DNA of 64,000 nucleotides from Phytophthora colocasiae (lineage: Eukaryota > Oomycota > Peronosporomycetes > Peronosporales > Peronosporaceae), in contig JAGKQI010000064.1 of the NCBI GenBank assembly GCA_018806915.1, positions 186,001 to 250,000 on the forward strand. Reading direction: 5' to 3'. Positions 21,197 through 31,400 of the stretch are shown piece after piece; the first letter of the stretch is position 1; every line of letters begins with the position of its first letter. The translations under genes and the position numbers were made by a program. The notes below the pieces were generated by a model. That model was not told where the DNA came from, ran no database searches, and saw only the letters and a list, made by a program, of their open reading frames with translations.

Positions 21197-23266
21197 ATGG
21201 CAGCTACAGCAGGGAAGGAGGCGCTGTTGGCGCTTCAGCTCAGTTGCAGAGGCGACGCAGCACGGGAGAACACACTTCGTGACTGGATTAAGTTTGCGGA
21301 AAGCCGGAGTGAAGGTTCGCTGCTTCAATCGCTACCGAAAGCCCCTGGGGGCGCTGCTATCGACTGGCTCAAACTGTACGAGGAGGTGGTGGCTCGTGGA
21401 GGTTTTACTATCGTCTCTCAGCGTCAACAATGGGCGGATATTCTAGGATCTAATGGACTGAACATCAAAGGACTGATGCCTTACCAATTGGCAGCTCATT
21501 ATGACCGCTACTTGCGTGCTTTTGAGGAGAAACAGCTCTTTGGAAGAGATCTCCCACCTTCCGAGACGAAGATGAGTGTGTTACCCAGTAAACGTCGAGT
21601 TCAGGAAGAAGTAGGAGATGACGAAGCACCGGTGGCTACGATGCAAGATCTTCATGATGCACAAGGAGGTATGGGCGGAACTCCATTGCCCAAAGCGAAC
21701 AAGAGGTTCAAAGCTCAACGTCAATTGCAGACTCATCTCGGGACGCTGCATAATATCGTGCTGGCGTTGGATGCAGACATCCCAGAGCAAGTTTTATCTG
21801 CATTGAACCTGCTAACGGTGTTGTCGTATGGAGATGAGGCAGGGCATTCTGCAAGTCATCACCAGGATTCTGCAACGGCAAACGCCAACGCTACGGCGAA
21901 TGAGAATGAACTGGTGGTGGATAATGTACCAGGACTACTGGATGCGCTGTATCGACAATTGGTGGCGTGCAAATTGCTGCCGGGTGAGAAGGAAGTGGAA
22001 AAGCAACAAACAGTACGAAGACGATTGCTGAATTTGACGGTGGATGACGGAGAGCGCGAATTGCTGGACTCGAGAGCTCTTTTGGTGCTGAATATCCTAC
22101 GCAACTTGGCCATTATCGGTGCCAATGAAAAACCGATCGCGGCGCACGATGACTTGTGTGTGTTCTTTATTATGGCTCTACGGTATGTGAACAGTAGCGA
22201 CGATCGGAATTGTCGTGGAGGAAGGTCGCGAGCCGCAGTGGACATTGGAGATCATGTACTGGATACACTGTGCGCCATCTCGAAACGTATTGACTTCCTC
22301 GCTCTCCACCCGCCTGCAGCTCTTGAGGTTTGGCATCCGCAGTACCAGTTAAGCTCCCAGATGTGGAAGAAGGAGCGCGTACTCCCACTGGAATGTCTGC
22401 TGCGTGAGTTGCGCCGGATTTTGGTTGACCGAGAGCTCAAGCAACAACGTCGTTCTGTCGTTCTCCGTGCCTGTGAACTACTCACTAATGTGTGTCGGGA
22501 CGTAGGTATCAAGAAGTATTTGTCTTCAAGCCAAGCTCTTCAAGATCCAGCGTTGCTTGACCGCGTGGTAGCACTACTAGGCTGTTCACGACAGGAGTTC
22601 CTACCTCGTGGACCGAAGCACAAGAGAAAGCAACAATCACACGAATTCCCAACAGAAGCAAACTATGACATGGACGCAGAATCAGACTCTGATGAAGACG
22701 ATGGGACCGACGGAGACGACAACAGTAGATGGCCTGCACCTTGGGAAAATGACGGGCTCCCGTCAGGTGTCGGCATGGGAGTCGTATACGTCAGTCCAGA
22801 GGGTGTTCGTCACACGACGTCTTCACCTCATGTCGGTGGGGCTCATGCTGCTCATTCAGTGGCGTTTGGCGACGAGGCCAACCAACTTGACCATGAAATG
22901 CGTGACGCTGCTCTGGAAGTGCTCTTCCGTCTGTCCGACTATGATGACGCTACGAAGCTTCGAATGGCACAACATCCAACGTGCATGCGGCGATTGTCAG
23001 GTTCGCTCCTCTCGTGTGTCGGAAGGGTAAGTGCTTCATTTGTGCTAGTTCATCACTTTGCAAGCCTTAACCTTTTTGTTCTGTTTCAGCCGGAAGCTGC
23101 TCGTATTGTTGTGGCCACACTGTGCAACATTTCAATGAACCGCGCAACGTTCCCGTACTTCCTGCCGATCGAAAAGGACCTGATCCTTGTGGCATGTTCC
23201 GACGTCAGCGTATCTGACATCCTCAATAACGTCGTGGCCGACGTGTATGGCATGCACTCCCTGTAA
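21197..23266 (+). CDS. ARID-domain chromatin protein (SWI/SNF subunit-like), one in-frame intron
   Basis: The start ATG at 21197 opens MAATAGKEALLALQLSCRGD; the frame continues to an upstream ATG at 21044, but that segment is AT-rich and non-coding in character. An ARID/BRIGHT domain covers about residues 25-105, with IDWLKLYEEVVARGGFTIVS, QWADILG and YQLAAHYDRYLRAFE. The C-terminal half (LLRELRRILVDRELKQQRRS, VLRACELLTNVCRDV) is helical repeat-like and resembles the BAF250-type C-terminal region of ARID1/ARID2 SWI/SNF subunits. A 63-nt GT-AG intron (23027-23089) is phase 0 and without a stop, so splicing gives 668 residues and retention adds 21. It probably acts in chromatin remodelling in the nucleus. 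Confidence 0.75.
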   Translation: MAATAGKEALLALQLSCRGDAARENTLRDWIKFAESRSEGSLLQSLPKAPGGAAIDWLKLYEEVVARGGFTIVSQRQQWADILGSNGLNIKGLMPYQLAAHYDRYLRAFEEKQLFGRDLPPSETKMSVLPSKRRVQEEVGDDEAPVATMQDLHDAQGGMGGTPLPKANKRFKAQRQLQTHLGTLHNIVLALDADIPEQVLSALNLLTVLSYGDEAGHSASHHQDSATANANATANENELVVDNVPGLLDALYRQLVACKLLPGEKEVEKQQTVRRRLLNLTVDDGERELLDSRALLVLNILRNLAIIGANEKPIAAHDDLCVFFIMALRYVNSSDDRNCRGGRSRAAVDIGDHVLDTLCAISKRIDFLALHPPAALEVWHPQYQLSSQMWKKERVLPLECLLRELRRILVDRELKQQRRSVVLRACELLTNVCRDVGIKKYLSSSQALQDPALLDRVVALLGCSRQEFLPRGPKHKRKQQSHEFPTEANYDMDAESDSDEDDGTDGDDNSRWPAPWENDGLPSGVGMGVVYVSPEGVRHTTSSPHVGGAHAAHSVAFGDEANQLDHEMRDAALEVLFRLSDYDDATKLRMAQHPTCMRRLSGSLLSCVGRVSASFVLVHHFASLNLFVLFQPEAARIVVATLCNISMNRATFPYFLPIEKDLILVACSDVSVSDILNNVVADVYGMHSL

Positions 23267-23388
23267 CCAGCAAAAAGCGAACCCTGGAGCTTTCTGTCAT
23301 CAAATCAATAACCCCTTTGTTCTCGTTATCTTACCAACAAAACAGGTTTCTGCGTCAATGACACATTCTAGTTTTCTCTTCTCTCTCT

Positions 23389-23853
23389 TTAGAAACCCAG
23401 ACCCACGAGCCACTTACGGACGTCACTGGCATGGTCACCCACGACCTCCAGACGGCCGGGACGCACGATAACCTCCTTGCCTTGGCACACCTTGGACATC
23501 TCATCGCGCAGTTCCTGTTCGTCGCCCTTGTAGCGGCGTAGGATGGTCAGCACACGCGTGCGACCGTTCCTAATGTCCCTGTACACTGGTAGCTGCAGAC
23601 CCACAGCCGTGCGCTTCACGTGGAACGGAAGACCAGGCAGTGGCGCTTCCGGGGCGGGCGACCAGCCATTGAAGCTCACCTTCTCCGGCTTGTAAGTGGG
23701 TTCGTACTTAAGAGGAGGAACAACCACTTCCTCCTGCGGCTTGCGCTGCAGAGCGCGCAGATTCGCCGGGTGGCGCGTCTTGCGGCGGATCTGGCGGTTG
23801 CTGGCCACGCGCTCTACGGCGTTGGCGCTCGCGATCACTCGGCGCTGGAACAT
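23389..23853 (-). CDS. mitochondrial ribosomal protein mL49 (IMG2 family)
   Basis: Encodes 154 residues in one exon. The L49/IMG2 signature is clear: LPFHVKRTAVGLQLPVYRDI, followed by TRVLTILRRYKGDEQELRDE and the end VRKWLVGLGF. The basic N-terminus (MFQRRVIASANAVERVASNR) looks like a mitochondrial targeting sequence. It functions in the large subunit of the mitochondrial ribosome. The upstream region has three ATTGG (CCAAT) boxes at 23892, 23919 and 23952. It lies tail to tail with the ARID gene, with 122 bp between the stops. Confidence 0.85.
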   Translation of the reverse strand: MFQRRVIASANAVERVASNRQIRRKTRHPANLRALQRKPQEEVVVPPLKYEPTYKPEKVSFNGWSPAPEAPLPGLPFHVKRTAVGLQLPVYRDIRNGRTRVLTILRRYKGDEQELRDEMSKVCQGKEVIVRPGRLEVVGDHASDVRKWLVGLGF

Positions 23854-23891
23854 GCTGGTGTCTTGGAGCTCTTGGCAATGATAGCCGCTCG

Positions 23892-23956
23892 ATTGGTTTG
23901 GGCGATTAAAGAGATGTGATTGGATGAATTATAGTCGAATAAAGATTCCGGATTGG
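23892..23956 (-). promoter_or_regulatory. three CCAAT boxes upstream of mL49
   Basis: ATTGG (CCAAT on the coding strand) occurs at 23892-23896, 23919-23923 and 23952-23956, about 40, 66 and 99 bp upstream of the mL49 start. CCAAT boxes are bound by NF-Y in other eukaryotes. Use here is inferred from position only. Confidence 0.4.
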
Positions 23957-24079
23957 TTGAAATAGATGATTTGGTTTACATTCGCGTTACATTTCAAACA
24001 TGGCTACACAAAAGGCAACTTACCCCAAGGCAACTTTTGAATGTCTCTCGACTTGCATGTTGCTTGTTTACTTCGCATT

Positions 24080-25649
24080 TTACTGCTTGGACACGCCGTA
24101 GTCGGCGCGGTAAGCGCGGATGATCGGGAGGTACGCGGCGTTAGCGTCCGTTTCCGTGCTGACGGTCTCGAGGTAACCGACCAAGTTGTCGAGCGTTGCG
24201 ATGCTCACCACAGGGATCCCGAAGCTGGCCTTCACCTGGTCAATGGCAGAGCGAGTGTCTTCAATTGAAACCTTCTCCTGACGGTCCAGCGAGATGCAGA
24301 CGCCAGAAACCTGCGCGTTCGTCTTCTCCAAAATGGCGAAGGCTTCACGAATAGCAGTTCCAGCGGTGATAACGTCGTCGATGATCAGCACCTTCTTGCC
24401 AGTCATGTCAGCGCCAACGAGCACGCCACCCTCTCCGTGATCCTTGGCTTCCTTTCGGTTGTACGCGAAGGGAATGTCCACGCCGTACATGTCAGCATAC
24501 GCAATAGCCACAGCTGCTGCCAGCGTGATTCCCTTGTAGGCAGGGCCGAACAACACGTCGAACTCCACACCGCTATCCTGTAAGTCGAAGAAGTACAGAT
24601 AACAATCATCAGTATCTACGAAAAAGATACACTTCAACACCTCACTCAGTGCAACGTACGTGGATCGCTTGAGCGTAGAACTTGCCCAGCTGGCCAAGAG
24701 CTCGACCCGTGCGGAATAAACCAGCGTTGAAGAAGTACGGGCTCTTGCGCCCCGACTTCAGCGTGAAATCGCCGAACTTGAGCACGCCGAAGGACAACGC
24801 GAACTTGATGAACTCGTTAGCACTCGAGCTCGCCACAACAGTCGACGCAGCAGCCACCTTGGTCTTGCGGACAGCATTGATGGCGTCACGCAGAGACTCA
24901 GCAGCCTCCTTAGGGTTGGCGGCCTTGGAAATACCACGTGACACAGGTACCAGCAGACCTAATCCATCCGCCGACAGACCAGCAGTCACCGCTTCCTCCA
25001 GGTTGCCACCTTGAGCTCCAATACCCGGAGCCAGAATCCAGAGATTAGGCGTCACAGCACGCACACGACGCAATGCTTCAACGTCTGTAGCCCCCACCAC
25101 GAGACCCACGTTGTCCTCCGAGTTCCACTGCTCGCATTTCGCCGCCACTTCCTCGAACAGAGCACGAGAGCCCACCGACAGCGTCTGGAAGTCGTTAGCA
25201 CTAGGGTTGGAGGTTTTGCACAGCACGAAACAGCCACGCTCTGGATGGCCACGCACGAACGGGTCGATGGAGTCCGCACCCATGTACGGAGCCAACGTGA
25301 TAGCATGCGCATTCAGCTGGTCGAAAGCTGACACGGCGTACGCGGCCGCAGTGGTGCTAATATCGCCACGCTTGGCGTCCAGAAGCACGGGGATGCCAGC
25401 GGGGATGGCCTTGATCACAGCGTGCAGAGCCGTGATGCCCTCAGCGCCGAAAGCTTCGAAGAAGGCCGAGTTGGGCTTGTAGGCGGCCGCAACGTGCTGC
25501 GTCTGCTCAATGAGGTTAAGGCAGAAGCTCTGCGCAGCAGCAGCCGAAGCCTCAGGGAGCTCCGCCACATGCGGGTCCAGTCCCACACAGAGAAGAGAGT
25601 CCACGGCAGCCACACGGGCGCGCAGAGAGCTGAAGAAGCTGGTAGCCAT
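24080..25649 (-). CDS. bifunctional UMP synthase, OMP decarboxylase-OPRT order, two exons
   Basis: Exon 1 is 24660-25649 and exon 2 is 24080-24577; the 82-nt intron is GT-AG and the product is 495 residues. The N-terminal OMP decarboxylase carries LCVGLDPH and the catalytic LLDAKRGDI near residue 95. The C-terminal orotate phosphoribosyltransferase carries [18 protein letters not shown] and the PRPP-binding [13 protein letters not shown]. The enzyme performs the last two steps of UMP synthesis in the cytosol. The domain order is the reverse of animal and plant UMP synthase; the reversed order is known from stramenopiles and kinetoplastids. The start at 25649 is preferred because upstream sequence is poor in coding character. 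A CCAAT box lies at 25718-25722. Confidence 0.95.
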
Positions 25650-25768
25650 TGTCGACAAGTTGGGTCTCTTTTTCAAAGTGACGGCTGGGCGAGCGCATCC
25701 GATGGACGTTGGATATGATTGGCTAGATAATTCGAAATACAGATATGGGGTTGGTGGAAATACAGCAA

Positions 25769-25872
25769 GTCGAAGCTGAGGGTCGTCACGACAGAATATG
25801 CAACAAAAATGCCTGCTTGATGTCGAAGCTGGGGTCGTCACGACATACTGCGCAACAAAATGCTTGCAAGAA
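25769..25872. repeat. imperfect direct repeat of about 52 bp, two copies
   Basis: gtcgaagctgagggtcgtca (25769) and gtcgaagctggggtcgtcac (25822) begin two adjacent units. Each continues through acgaca, gcaacaaaa and tgc. They lie in the 560-bp gap between the UMP synthase and GTP cyclohydrolase II genes. The rest of the gap holds no gene I can support. Confidence 0.6.
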
Positions 25873-26207
25873 GAGCGGCTATAGGCATCCTCAATGAGAT
25901 CTTGTCGTGATATAAAATAAATTTAAATTGCATTTGTTTTATCAACAAATCGTGTCAAAATGGGCTTGCACGCCTCAATAGCCACACTTCACGGACCGCA
26001 TCACAGAATGGGCGTTCAATCATTCTACATACGAGCTGTATGAAGCCTCTCTCTTTGATGGCGGTAGAGTTTTGCACAACGACCGTGGACTGCGGGCCTT
26101 GATGATGGCTGTGTCGACGATACGGGCAAAACAACGTAGTGGCGATGCCATCTGTCCCCAGCACATATAGCGCTGGACGTCGCCCTCTAGCTCAATGATG
26201 AAGCCAG

Positions 26208-27047
26208 CTAATATGTTCCAGACGAGGGCGACGATGCCGATGGTGATGCGGCTGCGACAGCTTCCTGCGGGTTGGTTTGTTCCTCTTCATCTTGACTCTC
26301 GTCCGTTGACGTATCTTCCTCGCTGCTATCCGCACCGGGAGCTCCTGGCAACAGGTGTGACATCCTTTTTGCCTTTGCCGTCAGGTATCCTTGGCTGTAT
26401 TCACCTCCCTTGATAACTACAGGCAGTCTTCCCTCAACTGTGATGCCCAATTGACTCAGCAATCGAATTTTACGAGGGTTGTTGGTCAACAGCCTAATAG
26501 ACTCAATCCCCAGGTCCTTGAGGATAGATCGCACAGGTTCATATGAGCGGTAGTCGTCTTTGAAGCCCAGCACGCGGTTGGCGTCCACTGTGTCGAGCCC
26601 GCGTTCCTGCATCGAGTACGCCATTATCTTGTTCGCGAGACCGATGCCACGACCTTCCTGGGGCATGTAGATAACCACTCCGCCGTGTTGCTTGGTGTAT
26701 GCCTTGGCGAAGTCCAATTGCTCCCTGCAGTCGCACTTGAGAGAGCCGAATACCTCCGACGTGAAGCACTGGTCGTGTACACGTACGGGAACGTTGCGTT
26801 TACCTCGCACATCGCCCGTGACCATAGCGATAGGTTCGCTTTCACGCAAGGAGCCAACAGAGCGATAAGCGCGTACACGGAACATGCCGCCGTCCGTAGG
26901 TAATGCTGTTTCAGCAATGAAAGTGGTGGTGACCTGGTCTCCGAGACATGTGAGGCCTGGGGCGTCGGCACCTAGCGACGGCACATGCTTGAACGAGGCA
27001 GAGGCGACGTCCGCCACGGTCTTCGGAGGCTTCTGGAGCTGCGTCAT
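26208..27047 (-). CDS. GTP cyclohydrolase II
   Basis: Encodes 279 residues from the ATG at 27047 (the first ATG, MTQLQKPPKTV). The enzyme converts GTP to the pyrimidine precursor of riboflavin. The Zn site CFTSEVFGSLKCDC has the canonical C-x10-C-x-C spacing. YMPQEGRGIGLANKIMAY contains the GTP-binding and catalytic loop, and TNNPRKIRLL follows. There is no fused DHBP synthase domain, unlike plant and many bacterial RibBA proteins. The C-terminal 40 residues are acidic and Ser/Pro-rich with no known function. A CCAAT box lies at 27129-27133, about 82 bp upstream. Confidence 0.93.
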   Translation of the reverse strand: MTQLQKPPKTVADVASASFKHVPSLGADAPGLTCLGDQVTTTFIAETALPTDGGMFRVRAYRSVGSLRESEPIAMVTGDVRGKRNVPVRVHDQCFTSEVFGSLKCDCREQLDFAKAYTKQHGGVVIYMPQEGRGIGLANKIMAYSMQERGLDTVDANRVLGFKDDYRSYEPVRSILKDLGIESIRLLTNNPRKIRLLSQLGITVEGRLPVVIKGGEYSQGYLTAKAKRMSHLLPGAPGADSSEEDTSTDESQDEEEQTNPQEAVAAASPSASSPSSGTY

Positions 27048-28449
27048 TGAGGAAATATATAGAGGGAGAGACAAGCTCGAAGGCCTCGTGCACGCGCTAG
27101 CTGCTGCGCCTTTGGGGGTAGTGAACTGATTGGGGAGTGAGCAAAACGCCTACGCAATCTCTTAGCACGTTGGGTCCGTAAGTTAACCTTCTGAATAATA
27201 TAACCTCTGATATTGAATATATTGTATGATCAGATGTTGCAGACCAAAAACCAAGATGACCCGTATACATGTATTAGACTTCACGCAAGGGACTGGATTG
27301 TAGAACATGTACATGAGCTATTGATGTACGTATCAATACTGGTGCCAGTTTTACAACAGGCAGTCTGCAGTGCTATTTCGGAGCCTGACCATCGAAAACT
27401 GAGCCCGTCCGGTGCATGATTATGTTACATCACCAAGCTGAAATCACTTGCTGTTAGCTAGAACGCTGTTGCCTTGCAAAACAAAATAGGTAGCGCTACA
27501 AAGTATCATACCACTACTGTACATGTACGCTTTGTTTGCCAGGTCAGCGAGTTGTACGCGGATGATGACGCAGAACTTTTGTACAGGTTTCCCCGCCTAA
27601 TTTGCAAGGGTCGGACCAAGAAAATGTCCGAGGATGCAAAATCTGCACAGGTAACACATAAACGCAGCAACTACTGAATTAATGTAAACTTTATTAGTTG
27701 AGTGAATTCACACAGTATGTATTCCTCCAACAGTTCCTAAAAGTGTGAGGCGCACGTACACGTTCTTCTTGCTGGATGGCATGTTGATAATTGGTGAATG
27801 AGGCTTATGAGCACTAGCACAGCGATACACTGCAACAAATAATGTCCATTCTTAGCCTTTCGTTTACCAGTACCACCGTAATGGAGCAACTTGCATCCCG
27901 CGTTCCCTCTAGATTACATCTATATCAGTACATTGGCGAATCTGTCTCAGCAAATCGCATCCGCATCTGCACGTCGTCATCAAGGTATATTGCTTGACAC
28001 AGTTGCAAATTAGGCGGGGAAACCTGTATGACGATCGACACAAGCCCGTTCTGTTTGATGATTAGCTAAATAGAAGATACTGACACAGTCGGCGTACAGA
28101 ATGCCATTTTTGTGCTCCGATAATGGCAAAAATCCCTCCGAATACCTTCTGATCTTGTCATAAGTTACACTATAGTTTTCGTAATCAAAAGCAGTTGATG
28201 CGTGACCAAGCAGCAGGAGTGATGTTCCTGCAACTTGCCGCCGTTGCAGTCCTGGTCTCCAATCCTTGTCGACGTGCTGGTAGCCATAGCACCCTTGAGC
28301 ACCCCTTAACAGCTATTTTTGCGGCCAAGAATGACATACTGTGTCCAGAATCCGTTTTGAGCCTTGCGATGAGGGCTCCGAAACGATTGCTACAACAGCT
28401 CGTACGTGCTGGCTAATAAGCAGCAATCGATCAGAGCTGTAGTTAGGTT
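27048..28449. other. long intergenic region with a 26-bp inverted repeat
   Basis: About 1.4 kb without a convincing gene. tacaggtttccccgcctaat followed by ttgcaa (27581-27606) recurs exactly in inverse orientation at 28003-28028, 400 bp away. Short plus-strand frames (27474-27677 and 28195-28416) have no recognisable product. Decayed transposon sequence is the most likely content. Confidence 0.45.
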
Positions 28450-31400
28450 ATGCCGTTAGATAACCTCATCCCGCTTGGAGGTGCCTCCGGGAGCAAGTCT
28501 GGGGCCAAGAAAGGTGGAGCTAGTGAACTCACGAGCGGCCTCATCTCGCTCTCTGGGGCTCGTGACAATGTGGACGTCGACATGTCCGACTTCGACGTGG
28601 GCGACTTGTTGGGCGACGACTCCAGCAAGAAGACGAAATCGTCGTCTAAAGACAAGAGCGACGACGCAAAGAAGAAAAAGAAGTCCAAAGACAAGAGCTC
28701 CAGCAGCAAAAAGAAGAGCAAGTCCAAGTCCAAAAAGAGCGCGTTCGATGATAGTGGCGATTTCGGGAATGACGAAGTGGATAATTGGACATCTTCGAAC
28801 AAAAATTGGGATAGTGCTGCTGAGTTGGAGATGGCTGCAGCGGCTTCTGCTAGAAGGAAGAATGGCGGTGGGAAAATGGGAGGTGGATTTGATGACGAGT
28901 TTACCAAGATGCTTGGCGGAGACATTGGCAGTACAGATTTTGGATCGCCAGAACCAATTGATGGCGAGAAAGTCAGCCATTTTGAGGCGGAAGATACTTT
29001 CGACATCTCTGGATACACACCAACAGTGCGCGGATCCAAGAAGTTTGAAAGTGCTGAAGTCACTATGACTTCAAATGCTGAGGATTCTGCTAAAGGAGGA
29101 GTTTCTGCGTCATTTTTCCAAGGCAGCGATAAAGATGACTTGAATTCAACGCCGCTGTCTTCATTGCTCGGATCAACAACTGAACGCAGGGGTGGAGCTC
29201 GTGGAAGTAGAAGAACAACCGGAGCGGAATCGGATCCTTTTGGCTTTGGTGCAACGACTACAACCTCCAGCTCAACTTTTGACTCGCTGTTCGGTGGATC
29301 CAGTAGTAGGAGAAGCGGTTTTGACGATCCGTTTGCCAAATCAACACGAGAACCACAAGAGGAGTCAAACTTGAGGCAGCCAGAGCCTGTTGTAGAGACG
29401 AAACCGGATCCGATGCGAGATGAAACACCTTCTGCTCCAGTAACCCAACGTTTATCAGCGAAAGACGATCTTCTCGCAGATTTGTTCCCATCAGAACCTC
29501 GTAGTTCACGAAGTGACCGACGTCAACAAGAGTCCACAGCCAGAAGTGAAGAGGTGGATTCTTTCGAGAAGATAACACGAGCAGATCCACCTCCAGAACC
29601 AACACAATCTCCTCCAGTTGTCGATGTCGCGAAGCAACAAAATGACCTTCTGGCTGAATTATTCTCCACTCCGTCAAGATATAACCCTACAGAGAAAGAA
29701 GGGGAACCGAAGCCAAAGGCGGAAATTATGAAGGAGACAACTGTAACACCTCCAAGGCAGAAATCCCCACCACCACAACCTGTAGAATCTGTTCTGCCTT
29801 CTGGAAACACCAATGACGACCTTGCCAGCGCTCGAGACAGTTTACTCATGGATTTACTCGGCGATCTATCGCCTCCGAAGCCAAGAGAACCACTTTTATC
29901 ACGACGCCGAAGCCGTAACAACAGCAACAACAGTTCACCTGAGAAGGAAATCGTGAAAGTGGAAGACCCTTTCAAGAGCTCTTTGCCACCGTCACCAGTC
30001 CAAACGCAGTCTCTACCAACAGTGCTAGAGGTATCAACGACGCCAAATGAACGGCCTGCCACCCCACCATCTCCAGGACGTATACGATCGCTCACCATGG
30101 ATAAGGGGTCTCTCGCGATACGTGAAAGTGACTTCGAACAGTCCAAAGACAGTCTTTTGGAGGAAATTCTACCGTCGTCACCGTCACCCGCTAGAAGTAG
30201 CCCACACCGGCGCAACTCGTACTCGCAGTCCTTCGATGTGGAAGAAAGCATTGTAGTTGATGCTCAAGAGCAGAAAAATGAAGAGGTTGAGGAGCAGAAA
30301 TCTCCCGTCGAAGAGGAGGAGCCACCAGTTCCCGAGCCAACTGCTCCTGTCGTCAACAAATCGCCATCATCAAAGCCAAAGCAACAGCCAAAAGCTTCTT
30401 CATCAAAGCTGGAGACGGAACCAGAAGCTTCTACAGCAAAGCCAGAGACCACACACGTTAAACCCGCCAAGCAGAACGATATTCAGGTGGTTCTTGCTCC
30501 TGCTTGCAACTGTGAAGAGCGTGAAGCGAAGTTTACGGCTTCGTTCGAGCTCGAACGGGCAGAGCTGAAGCAAAACCTCGATGAACTCACTCATCAGTTG
30601 GAAGATCAAGCAGCTTCCAGCGCACAGCTCACGCTACAACTCAATCAACAACTGGAAGAACAAGAAGCTTCAGCTCTCCAACTCTCTCAGCAGTTAGAGG
30701 CTCGTGCAGCAGCCAACGCTCAACTTGCCCTGCAACTTACAGCAGCGGAACGTGATAAACTCCACGCAGATCAGCTCGCTCAAGCCAGTAAAGAAGACGC
30801 TGCAAGCTACCAGCACCGCGCGGAGCTGTTGGAAGCGGAGATGCGGAGTCTTCGGGAAGAATTGACGCGCTCAAAGCGAGCTCAACAAGATGCAGAGTTA
30901 TCTCTAGCACGGAAAACAGCCGAGTACGACGAGGTTGACCAGTTAGAGAGACATCGCGAGAAACGTGCGCTTGAATCTCTTAGTGCTCAGATGCAGCGTG
31001 CTCTAGCACGTCTCACTGTTTCCCACCAAGTACATGAAGAAGGTTCGGGATATGACAATTCTGCTGCACGGGTAGCCGCTGAGGACGAAGCCCGACTACG
31101 TGTTATTGCTTCTCTTGAAGGAAGCTCGAAGCGAGCAGCACAACATGCTGAACAGGAGCGTTTGAAGCTGGCAGAATTACTGAGAGACCTGGAATCTGGG
31201 GCGAGAAATGCTCGACAAGGAGCTCTAGAGGACAAGGAGCGACTTCGACAGGAACAACAGCGTCTTGACGCGCTCAGTGCTCATCTTCAGGCTCAAGCTG
31301 CTGCACTAAGAGACCAGGAGGCTGCCCATGCTACGTACATGGGACAGCAACTAGCAGAAGCTCGCGAAGATGCTCGCGTGCAGGAATCCCGATTAAACAC

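Noticed and set aside
28443..29339. 298-residue ORF antisense to the coiled-coil gene
   Set aside because: Pure shadow of a repetitive Ser/Lys/Asp-rich gene; Ser- and Leu-rich with no domain.
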